Assembly (NCBI GenBank): GCA_030248215.1
Contig: JASANG010001017.1
Span: 62,001-126,000, forward strand
Source: Enoplolaimus lenunculus
Taxonomy: Eukaryota > Nematoda > Enoplea > Enoplida > Thoracostomopsidae
Length of the DNA stretch: 64,000 nucleotides
Direction: 5' to 3'
The notes beneath the pieces are model-generated. The model did not search any database and was not told the origin of the DNA. It saw only the letters and a list, made by a program, of their open reading frames with translations. Numbering within the stretch: position 1 is the stretch's first letter; every line of letters starts with the position of its first letter. Of this stretch, positions 54,610 to 64,000 are shown piece by piece. The translations under genes were made by a program, and so were the position numbers.

Positions 54610-57240
54610 ATATTTATAAAGAGTTATTGTACACAAATATATCTGTAATTAAACCACAGCCGACATTAGTGTCATTACAACTCTCTTGCAGCCCTAGTGG
54701 TTGTATACAATTATACAAGAACAGGAGTTTTTTAATTTAAAAGGTCCTATTCATTTTTCTGGGAGAGCAATTCTAAGCACGGGTCCCGAAAAAGAGAAAT
54801 TTTGGCTTTTTCCGTTGAGGGTCGACCGACCAGTATTTGTTCAGAAATGGTCGGCTTGGAAAAGGTTTTAAATATATGTTCTCATGACTCGAATAATTAT
54901 TTCACACCCAAATTTCACTTTTTAAAAAATTAGAGTTTCGAAGTCTCGAGGTCTTCGCTAGGGATTGACATTTGTTTTTCAATTGGTTATTTATATATCA
55001 TTCGACAAACTTTTTAGGTTGACTCAAATGGTGCTCAGTTTTCATTAATTGGGCCAAGGGTTCATAAGGTATGGTTAAACAACTAGTTTAACATCCTCAC
55101 AAATGGTTGGCTGACTGCCAATTACTTGTTATACCATAAACTGTAATCCATTGGTTAAATTAAGAACAATTCGGCAGCTACCCAATCAGCTGTAAAATCT
55201 GCGCCGAATAATATATAACATATCCAGCTTTTTGGCAAAATCAAATTTTTGGTCCCGAGGGGTTGTCCACGACCTCAATAATTAAAATTTTCAAAATTTT
55301 AAATTTTGATGTTTGCATATTGAATAGTGCAGGTCCTGATAAGCTTCTTTATTGCAAAATTTTCAAAATCGGACCAAGTAAAGAGTTGATTTTTTTATAT
55401 TTTATGTTATTCTTAATTCAACTGCTTAAAACATTCATTGTTAATTGCAAGAGCCAAAGTTTTAAACTGACTGGATTGCCGTCGGTTTCACAGGAGTGAA
55501 AATGTAGATCACTCATAATTGAAAAAATTAAAGAACACAACTATGTTAATTTACTTTCAACCATTAGAATTGGAAGCAATAACCAGAGCATCGACCAACT
55601 GCCTACAGTTGTGGCACACAAACAGAAAGACGCCAGAGACGCAGCTCCGTAGCAAATTTCGCCTCGGGTTGAAAACTATAAGCGCCGCTTGTAGGTCATG
55701 TAAAAGCTCAATTTGCCTTTGCAAATTTTTTGTCCCCCTCCGAGCATGTCGAGTCGGCTGTGGACCCACTACACACCAATCCGATGCTATACCCTGCCTA
55801 TCATGTAAAAATACTATGGGATAAAACTTATTGCCTATATAGATATTATACTTGTAATTACTTAGCTACAAAATGTTTCTCAAAATGCGGATATGCATAA
55901 TTACGGCAAAAGCTGTAAATTGTGTAAACGGGGTGATTATAACTGAATTTATAGCAGATTTTAGCACGAACAAAACAAACTATACTTTTGAGTACCAGTG
56001 CACAAAGAATGGTTTTGTAAGCTGTAATTAAATCAACAAGTCAGAAATGATCTCTTTTGGTTTGTGATTACAACTGGGACCAGCCAAGGCCCGAACCGTA
56101 CCACCGTAGCTAGAAAGGGAACGTTTGACCTCTGTCCTACCTGGATAACTTTTGGCTAGCCAAGACTGGGTCCGTAGCTCGAAGGGGAACGTTCAGCATC
56201 AGAACCCTTTGGAAAACTATGGGTTGACCCTTTAGACAAGTTTTGGCCCACCTGTAACATAGGTGTTTAATCCGCATGTTTCTCAAAAAAATTTTTTGCA
56301 CCACTGGCAGTTTCGCTTGGTTCGGTTGGCTACAAGCGTGGCCAAGACACAAATGATGACTTTTAATAGAGGTTCTATTTTCCTCAATTACTGTTAAGCT
56401 CTAGAACTTCGCTTGAAAAACTTGTTTCCCAAAAAATACTAATTTTTGGTAGAAAGCAAAAGATTTTCTTGTACACTGTTGTTTGTTATGTTCCTAATCC
56501 TTTAACCTGCGCCTACTTTGCTAACTGTTATATGGGAGACTATGATAGAAAGCATACAAGCAACGAATACCGTTACGGTCAATCAAATCTTACCGACCGT
56601 ACTCAGTGAGCATGGGAATATGATGGTTTACCCACCTATCCAGACATTAGTTGAAACTAAGCTTTGAAATATATATTATTGATACAAGCAAAAATATCTG
56701 GTCGCATCGCTTTGTAGCAAAAAGAGCCGACAGCATTCAATACACATTTATTCACCGACACAACCATAGGTTCACTAAAAGTTTCAATCTTTGCCCTGAG
56801 GGACTGTATTACGGGAATCTAATTAAACATTTAAAAAGTAGCCTGTTTTGCTTTCCGCTACAGCTGAGCTGTGTTGTTACTCCAATTGTTCGAAGTTTTC
56901 GGTTACTTAATGTACTAAAATGGTTTCTGAGACGGCTTGGAGGCCGTCTGTTTTAAAGTGTTCAAATTTTCGAGGTTCCCGGGTCAGAATTGGTTTCCGT
57001 TGAATATCTGATTTTGTTGCTGATTATTTGATTTTTGGTTTAGCTATGTTAGATACACATAGCAGATTTATTTATGAAAAAAATTGGAGTTTGGATTTTA
57101 GTTTCTCAAAAAACGCCCTCAGCTTTTAATACCGTTATATTTATATATAGGTATAGTTTGAAAATGTGTTACAGCGTATAATGTTCATACAAGGCATTAC
57201 AGTTATCATACCAGGACAAAAAGCGTAAATATTCTATAAG
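54610..57240. other. Intergenic, no gene recognised
   Basis: Two overlapping open frames on opposite strands at about 55519-55824 show no domain. A diverged local duplication at 56110-56215 (ACCGTAGCTAGAAAGGGAACG / TCCGTAGCTCGAAGGGGAACG) is the only structure noticed. Confidence 0.4.
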
Positions 57241-57264
57241 ACACGTAAACAAGCAGTTATTGCA

Positions 57265-57345
57265 GGTTAGCGCTCTGGCGCAGTGGTTTACTAGGTTGGT
57301 TTGAGACAGGGTGGTACTCTACCGATCCCAGCTTGGGTTTTGGTT
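57265..57345 (+). repeat. tRNA-like SINE head
   Basis: CGCTCTGGCGCAGTGGTTTACTAGG contains the A-box word TGGCGCAGTGG; CTACCGATCCC about 45 bases on is a weak B box. A related CGCTCTGGCATAGTGGTTTATG occurs at 61440. No tRNA fold. Confidence 0.45.
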
Positions 57346-58001
57346 TTTTAGTTTCTTGCTTCAATGCTTCATTTGTTTCAAAGTTGAGATATGTCGAATT
57401 GCTCATTTCGACTTAAAAAAGAAAAGGCTTTATTTGTTTTTTAGAATTCAAGAAAATTTCCATTTTTTACTGATTTGTGTGCAACGTCCAGTGAAAAAAC
57501 GAAACGGTAATATGCTGCAAGTATTATCAATTTCTACCTTTTCAGTATTAGTAAAATATCGTCCAATAAGTTTCCAATCCTGCAGATTGTGCCAGGCATC
57601 TGTCAATTTAATACACGAAGACTGTGCCTTCACTGCAACATAATAACTTTGTCCTAACAACAATAGTGAAGCTGCGATATGATTTGTGTGTTGGTTTCTG
57701 GCAAAACTCACACGGGGTGTGTTTATGCTTTCAGTTTCACGAAGTACTTCAATTAGTACGTTTATAATTTATAAATTTCTAATACTAGCATTATGCAATC
57801 GCTCGATTGAAAAGTGAAAAAAATGATGTACTATATACATTTCGTATGAAAATTTGAAAATTTATATACTTCACTTCACACGTATTGACCATGAAAATAG
57901 CTGGAACCGGAGATAAAGCAAAATTAAGTGAAAAACTATTTAAAATTTAGTGAACAGTGATCTGCAAAGTGTTATCAAAATTGTTTAAGACAGCCTGTAA
58001 T

Positions 58002-58350
58002 CAGGGTGCCACCGGAGGTGAAAAATACTGGAGCCGGAGGTCAACAAAATTTGCCGGAGCCGGAGGTGAGGAAAAATTAGGCAGTTAAAATGATGTTTAA
58101 TCCTCTAATTTTTCCAAATATCTGAAAGGTGTTGTTAAAAGTTTGGGGATTACGCTTATTTTTTACGAATTCCTGCCAATCTTTGCCTCATAATTGTACC
58201 AAAAGTTAAAACCAAAGCACAAAACAATTAAATTTGGTAAAATTCTGCAAATATCACTACCGAAATTGTCTTAACCTCCGGCAGAAATTTACCCGGAACT
58301 GGAGGTCAATTTTCCGCCGGAGCAGGAGGCTGAGCTCCGGTTGCACTCTG
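58002..58350. mobile_element. hAT-like element with CAGGG ends and CCGGAGGT subterminal repeats
   Basis: Left CAGGGTGCCACCGGAG, right CTCCGGTTGCACTCTG (inverted). Flanks CCTGTAAT (57994-58001) and CCTGGAAT (58351-58358) are an 8-bp target duplication with one mismatch. GGAGCCGGAGGT-like words repeat about four times near the left and three times near the right end. 349 bp, no transposase. Confidence 0.8.
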
Positions 58351-58654
58351 CCTGGAATCGTCTTTTCCACAAGAAGTTTAATTTTAGGGGTTCAGATTTT
58401 ACAATACGTTTTCCTTAAATACTCAGCTGTGCAAAATTTGTGTCGGATACTGACTTAGCTATCATAAATGAAAATTCATTGTCCAATCTATATGCAAGAA
58501 ATTGGAACATTTACCCCTTTGATCTAAAAACAACATCTTTTAACCATGTGGTCCCCCGGAATACGCTACTTATTTCTATTTCGATTTTTTTGTGCTGAAG
58601 GGTGCTTCCTATTCTGCAGGGTCGTATAGGTCCAATATACTTAAATAATATATC

Positions 58655-58730
58655 GGTTAGCAGGTTGGTGTGCGAGTGGATTTGTAGTTAGGGATTGTGG
58701 CTGGGTGCAGATTCCATTCCACCTATGATC
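58655..58730 (+). repeat. Possible tRNA-like SINE head
   Basis: TAGCAGGTTGGTGTGCGAGTGG (A-box-like) and GGTGCAGATTCCATTCC (B-box-like) about 40 bases later. Confidence 0.3.
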
Positions 58731-59147
58731 ATCGACGATATGTGCAATGGGCTATAAAGGCCAAAATTCATACAGATATTGCAGTAAGAAACAAGTGGTA
58801 AGTTGTTAAAAATTGAATTTTTTTAAATTGATCAGTTCACGCAAAAATATAGAGGGTTTGTTAAGGCTAAAAATGACTATATACCTAGTGATTTATGTGC
58901 CAGTCAACGTTGCAACGATAGGGTTTTATGGAAAGCGTTTGATATTTGCACCATTTTTGCCCAAGCGCGCAAAATTTAGTCAAGATAACTTCCTAACGTA
59001 ACACGTCACATTAGGCCTCGAACTTTTAATCGGCACTAAACCTGTATCTGCCGTAGGTATAAAGTGAGTCATAACAGTAGTAGAGAGTTTGCAACCTGAT
59101 CTGTGCCTTGGTTTCCTGCTAGTGCTACTTATATGTTTCTATGCGTT

Positions 59148-59395
59148 AAGCTGGGTGCAAAGCGGAACTGAATTGCATCGGAATCCGTGATCGGAAAGAC
59201 AAATTTTATTAGTAAACAAAAAATATTATAGAAAGTTACACAGCTACAAATTATAGCAATGTTTCAAACCATCCAATGTTGTATGTAGCTGTTGAAAGCT
59301 GGGTGCAAAGCGGAACTGGATTATACCGGAATTGGATTCGGAATCAGAACAGCAAATTTACACCGGCATCGGAATCGGAATCGGAACTACAAAAT
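59148..59395 (+). repeat. Duplicated CTGGGTGCAAAGCGGAACTG blocks with CGGAATCGGAAT repeats
   Basis: GCTGGGTGCAAAGCGGAACTG occurs at about 59151 and again at about 59299. Each is followed by GGAAT/CGGAATC words, densest at 59359-59390. The head resembles the CAGGGTGCAAACGGA end of the hAT-like elements, so these may be diverged members lacking a right end. Confidence 0.5.
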
Positions 59396-59929
59396 TTGTG
59401 ACTAGGCGGTTTTGTATTAACAAAGTATAACACTGATTTAGAATGTCTGTTGGCTTGCAACAATTCTCAAAGACGTCGCATGAACAAATTGGCAAGAATT
59501 TTTTGGCTCTGTAAGCTATACTACAATCATTGATAAGTTAATATGTCGAAAACAATTTAATAGATAAATGATGCACAATATTTATACAACATATCACAAG
59601 TAGGCCTAAAATTGTCAACGAATGAGAAAACAAGCAAGTAATGTTTTCAGAATTAATATTTTTTGTACAAAGAATTGCAATTGGAGCGAGTTTCAAAACA
59701 TATGAAAGGCTTCACAATACAAAAATTTGTACAATTTTTCCACGCTCAAAAAATACATTTTGCTATATGGCTTCTTTGCGTTCCACGTACACAACTTAAT
59801 TCTAAGACAGTCTGTCAGTGGCTTAAGTTTTAGCCGTTTTAATGACTTACTGAGATGGCATTGGCAAAAACAGGATATATGGTTCGCAGTTGGAAAGTTA
59901 GAGATACTGTCTTCCGTAATGCATTGTTC

Positions 59930-60210
59930 GCAATAAAAAAATTTCATTTTACCACCGAAAACAGTATATGGCAGGGTTAACATATGTCAAATTTCATAAT
60001 TGTCATGTGCTAACCCTACTACCATAACGCAAAAATGTGTACAAAATGTCATGTGAATATTATTAAAGTGGTGCTGTGACACGTATCAGGGTAGGGATAA
60101 GTCCTTTTGCGTTTGGCTAGGGTTCACGCATGACAATTTTGAAAATTAACACACTGTTAACCCTACATTATAGTGTTTTTGGTGGCAAAATGAAGTTTTT
60201 TGTGAACGAC
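59930..60210. mobile_element. Foldback element with arms of about 95 bp
   Basis: AATTTCATTTTACCACCGAAAACAG, then GGCAGGGTTAACATATGTCAA, ATAATTGTCATG, GCTAACCCTA on the left (59936-60025). In inverted order on the right: TAGGGTTCACGCATGACAATTTT, GTTAACCCTACATTATAGTGTTTTTGGTGGCAAAATGAAG (60115-60197). The outer ends continue as weak GTTCGCAATAAAAAA / TTTTTTGTGAACG. A reverse-strand 96-codon open frame overlapping the left side is not supported as a gene. Confidence 0.75.
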
Positions 60211-60214
60211 GCAT

Positions 60215-61435
60215 ATTTCATTGATTGAGTTTTGTCGTAAACCAGCTCAAATCTTGATGCTGGTTTTGTTTCAGTTTATATTTGCGTTGCGTACAATTTC
60301 CAACAGCCATTCAAAAGTGATTTTTTGTTCGCCTTAGAAGGTGCATTCCACTTTACCAACAAAACAAAGACAACACAAAGATTTATGAATAATTTTTAGA
60401 TTGCATATGCGTTCGAGTTTACATCTAAATACATCAAAAACCCGTGTTCTCAGGCTGACCAAAACTAATCATAAATGTGTTAACGTAAATCAGTTTTTAT
60501 ACGGATCATAAAAAGGGCATTTTTATGTCTTCGGGTAATCTTTACGGTTGTCAACCTAAGTAGTTCGTTGCGCTATACTTTTGTGTGCGCGGCAACGCTG
60601 CGCGGCACCACGAGTTACAAATAAAACTAACAAATCGCATATTTTATAGCGTGGGTGTACACTGATAAGTTCAGATTACATACTTCATAACTGCGCCACT
60701 ACGCTGCAATTAGCTACGCTTATCAGGTTCGTACACCTAAAATTACATAATTTTACAATTGTCGGCTCGACATGCTATCATTGGTTGAAAGTACATGCCT
60801 AAATACATATTAATATATTGATTATCCACCTTAATCAATTACTCTAATTTACAGTCCACCTCATTTTAAGTTTGTAGTTTTGTACTATTCAACAGCGGGG
60901 AAATTAAAAAAAATTTCATTTCCGTTTCGAAATCAAAACAATATTTCTGTTGAAAAAATTTAGTTCCGAGTTTCAACGTCTATTCCATCTTAAATTTAAT
61001 ATCTTATAGTTGTAACCGGTACCGCAGCATACATATTTGTTTTTAACAATTTAAAATGTGAACAATTCACATTCAGATAAAAAAATGTGACTTGAAATTA
61101 CACCGCATTTGATGAAACCGCTACATTAATAATAGATAACAATCACACTTGAGTGGGTGTCCTTAAAATATAGCCATAGCTTTTGACACATGGTTTGATA
61201 AGACGGTAATTAAGCCAGAAATATATTACTGGAGTTTTTATATCAACGACAGGGGGAACTAGACAAGATTTGACGTCTGAAGCATTAAAAGTTTTTATAC
61301 GAGGTGGCCTGAGGTGCGAATAACTTTAAGTAGACTCTAGAATGTTACACGTTGTTGTTGTTAACCGTGTAATCACATTTTTTCGTCTCTTTGAAGTCTG
61401 CGATGGATATATGATATATCTCACTGTTTCCCAAT
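60215..61435. other. AT-rich intergenic, nothing recognised
   Basis: No exon, domain or bounded repeat seen. Confidence 0.4.
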
Positions 61436-61439
61436 ATAT

Positions 61440-61475
61440 ACGCTCTGGCATAGTGGTTTATGTATAGATTGGTCC
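61440..61475 (+). repeat. Short tRNA-like A-box segment
   Basis: CGCTCTGGCATAGTGGTTTATG matches the start of the 57265 element. Confidence 0.35.
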
Positions 61476-61559
61476 ATGTTATTTTGATGGGCGAAATATT
61501 TTTTGCAGGACCATAATAGAGTAAGGTCACGCTTTAGACAAATTTTGTTACTTTAGATT

Positions 61560-61640
61560 TGGTTTAGGTTTAGTTACAGGCTCATCGTTACACTGAGGCA
61601 TAGGCTTAGGCTTAGGCTGAGAAATACGCTAATAAATACA
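61560..61640. repeat. Telomere-like island
   Basis: TTTGGTTTAGGTTTAG, then GAGGCATAGGCTTAGGCTTAGGC, with only a few substitutions in the second run. Confidence 0.6.
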
Positions 61641-61802
61641 CCTCTCAAAGTAACATTGGTCGATATATTTATACATACATAGAACAGTTTTTCAAGAATG
61701 ACTCATGCTGCTAAACTGTAGTATTTGCGATAAATTTGTTTCGATCCACAGAGAACGATAGGTACTTTTCAGTTTCAGTTTCTATTCATGTGAGCGTTGG
61801 TA

Positions 61803-62228
61803 CTGTATTGACCCAAATAAGAGGGGGACTGATATTTATTTGGCCTCTCCAGAGGGTACCCCCCTTGTTATTTGGTTACGGACTGTTATTTATTTTTAAC
61901 CCACGCTCCGCCACCCTTCGTTACTGATATATATCCGGTACTGCAACTATCCGTTAAATTAAACGTATATTTGTCACGTTTCAATAGTTTGAGCGATCAT
62001 AAAAGGTTATACTTATGAATGTACTTTCAAAATTTAAGTACGCTTTAAAGTTTCGAACTCAAATTATTTGGTCCGGGAGTCATTTATGTGCTACAGTTAG
62101 AGTTAATTGACATTTATGGACTCTAGTTAGGGTTTAGGGACTCTATCCGCTTACGGTCCCTTATTAGGGATACGGACTCTTATTGATTCGGACCCAAAAT
62201 GGGGACCCCCTCTTATTACCCCCCTCTT
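61803..62228 (+). mobile_element. Tc1/mariner-like MITE, longest member, right TIR truncated
   Basis: CTGTATTGACCCAAATAAGAGG after TA (61801-61802). It contains both the left blocks seen at 45.2 and 50.4 kb and the right blocks seen at 13.4 kb (GACTCTAGTTAGGGTTTAGG, GACCCAAAATGGGGACCCCC), so it best represents this subfamily. It breaks off at ACCCCCCTCTTCC before the final TIR bases. No ORF. Confidence 0.75.
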
Positions 62229-62239
62229 CCAAAATTACG

Positions 62240-63720
62240 CTTGACTTCTCGCTCTCTTCGCTCGTCAGCTTTTTTTCTTTACTGTGCATCGCACGACCTC
62301 CCTCGTTCGGAGTTTCAGGGTCCACTACTGTTGAGATTTCCGAATTGTAAATTTGAACTTAATAGGGGTGCAATCGCTGACAGGCTTCTAGAACGAAAAA
62401 AATTGCGCAACACCAATTTTTAAAATGGTTACAAAACATTTCGACGCTGAACGTGGTCACAGCCATAGCAAAAAATTTACCGGAAACGAACGCCGAATTT
62501 CTTGAAAAGTCGTATAAAATCGAAGCACTGAAATTAGGTTGAATCGTTTGTTTTATATTTGAGCGCTTTCACTCAAACCATTTTTTATCAAGACACCAGC
62601 TGTTTGATTAAAGTGCAGCGGCGTAATGGGTGTAGCCATGGTCGGAGGACTAACTATTTAAATTGCAGCACTCTTCAAATTTAAACAAGAATTATAAATT
62701 TAACATATAGTACATGTACTAAGTAGTGGAACCAAAAATATAGTGTTAGTAGTTGTAATTTATACACATATGATTGTCACAATGTTTTGTGAGCGAAGCG
62801 AGCGAGAAACCAAACGCAATTTTACTACGAAATCCTAATATGCTAAATTTAATTTCGTGTGTGAAAGATGAGATACCTAAATCCTTCAAGATCCGCCGTT
62901 GTCTTAGCGTGTAATAGAGCCCGAAAACTTAAATATTTAGGCAGCAAAAAGTCACAAAACGTATGTAGAATAGAGATAGTAAAAGTAAAACTTGTAACTG
63001 AAGTGAGCGAGACATTAGACACATTTTTCGCATTATATCAACGATGAGGCTAGCAACCCCAATGCAAAAATTCACCAATCACAAGTGCGGACACGCATTT
63101 CAATGCATAAATCGGCAAACACGCGACAGAAGAGAAATTACAAGTATTTAAAGCACCACTTTTAAGCATAATAAGGTTTCAAATCTGCCAATCGCCAACA
63201 CTTATATCGGATTTCACATTTATAGCCTGAATCGTGGAGAGTTTGTGAGCACTACAGTTTCTAAAGTTTTGTTTAGCTTTTTGTGGCAAAGAAGACAGCA
63301 TTATAATACCCCGAACAACAGCAAAATTTACTGTTTTCAAACCAAACCCAAAATAACTTTAAGCTTCTTAAAATATCGTTGCCAACTGCTATATTAATTT
63401 TTAGGTTCAAGCAAATTTTATCATTGGCTTTCGGCATAAAGTCGAACCTTTTTTACCGGCGATTATTTCGGGTTGCGAATTAATACCACAGAGAAATGCA
63501 GTTAACTGGCTAACAGTTTGTTACAGTAGTATACTGTACTTTTTCAAGCTTCAACACCTCATGTTTTACGGTGTATTATAGTCCTGAGCTTAAAAGAAAA
63601 TATATCATCGAATGAGATAGTTTTAAGCAAAGCACGTTAGGAATAAAGAATTCTTAGTAGAAGAGCGAGAGAAATTTGTTGAGGGTGACAAAGATAAGTT
63701 TTAAGTATGAAAAATTCTTT
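62240..63720. other. Intergenic with two GAGCGAAGCGAGC motif copies
   Basis: CTTGACTTCTCGCTCTCTTCGCTCGTC (about 62241-62267, reversed) and GTGAGCGAAGCGAGCGAGAAACCA (about 62788-62811) belong to the dispersed motif family. No gene recognised. Confidence 0.4.
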
Positions 63721-63738
63721 GAATGCTGTCAATAAATG

Positions 63739-63935
63739 GGCCCGTGTATAGAACAGGGTCGGAACAGTAGTATAAGCATATTGCTAAGCCTAAGCCTAAG
63801 CCTAGGTGTAAGGAAAAGCCTATGCTTAAGCCAAAGCCCGAGCCTAAGCCTAATCAAGAAAGTTAGTCTAAAGCTAAAACTAACTCTATTACTGCCATGT
63901 TGGAAAACGATCCGGGCCTGTTCTATACATGGGCC
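63739..63935. mobile_element. hAT-like MITE carrying GCCTAA/TTAGGC arrays, intact copy
   Basis: Left GGCCCGTGTATAGAACAGG and right CCTGTTCTATACATGGGCC are inverted with one mismatch. Perfect 8-bp target duplication AATAAATG (63731-63738, 63936-63943). The interior holds GCTAAGCCTAAGCCTAAGCC, CCTATGCTTAAGCC and GAGCCTAAGCCTAATC. 197 bp, no transposase. Confidence 0.9.
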
Positions 63936-64000
63936 AATAAATGTAGCGGTCATGCTGGCAGAAGACGTAAACATGCCGGCGGTGTCCTCCCCCAGTCCCA

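Noticed and set aside
55519-55824. 101-codon + strand frame, with an opposing 70-codon frame
   Set aside because: Overlapping frames on both strands with no domain; nothing to choose between them.
59693-59983. 96-codon reverse-strand open frame
   Set aside because: Overlaps one arm of a foldback element, no domain, no matching exon context.
63729-63974. Reverse-strand 81-codon frame rich in Arg and Leu
   Set aside because: Same artefact: it is a translation of the TTAGGC-bearing MITE.

Overview
The window is nuclear DNA from an animal, most probably a nematode. It is AT-rich and holds three spliced protein genes with GT-AG introns of up to about 5.5 kb. Several islands are built from TTAGGC/GCCTAA, the hexamer of nematode telomeres. 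The genes have clear animal relatives, and all three could be assembled by hand with consistent intron phases. I cannot name the species. The long introns and dense transposon load are unlike Caenorhabditis and would fit a larger, repeat-rich nematode genome. There are no bacterial features, CRISPR arrays or rRNA genes.

Layout. 0-1.25 kb: decayed, frameshifted N-terminal part of a Helitron Rep protein. 1.25-13.9 kb: intergenic DNA with foldback and terminal-inverted-repeat (TIR) elements, a 94-bp tandem array inside one of them, and one unrecognised ORF. 13.96-20.05 kb (+): complete 7-exon gene for an ENPP-family phosphodiesterase of the ENPP6 (choline-specific glycerophosphodiesterase) type, 472 aa. 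20.05-23.17 kb: transposon remnants. 23.18-47.20 kb (+): complete 19-exon gene for a RASEF/Rab45-type protein, 645 aa: two degenerate EF hands, a coiled coil, a Ser/Thr-rich linker and a C-terminal Rab GTPase with a double-cysteine tail. Its fourth intron holds a roughly 178-bp satellite-like array and a TATA/initiator promoter-like module. 47.3-50.8 kb: transposon cluster. 50.88-54.55 kb (-): complete 4-exon two-pore-domain potassium channel (TWK/K2P), 506 aa. 54.6-64 kb: no gene recognised; hAT-like elements, a foldback, tRNA-like SINE heads and a Tc1/mariner-like element.

The three genes do not form an obvious pathway: an extracellular lipid or choline phosphodiesterase, a membrane-trafficking GTPase and a background potassium channel. 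The most unusual content is in the repeats. One small hAT-like element family (8-bp target duplications at two sites) carries TTAGGC arrays and may be the source of the interstitial telomere-like islands seen throughout. A second family amplified one 94-bp internal segment into a tandem array. A Tc1/mariner-like family with TA target sites is present in at least seven copies.

Exon boundaries were assigned by eye from splice consensus, reading-phase continuity and family similarity. No database search was possible. Family names come from recognised motifs, and UTRs and true transcription starts are not known.
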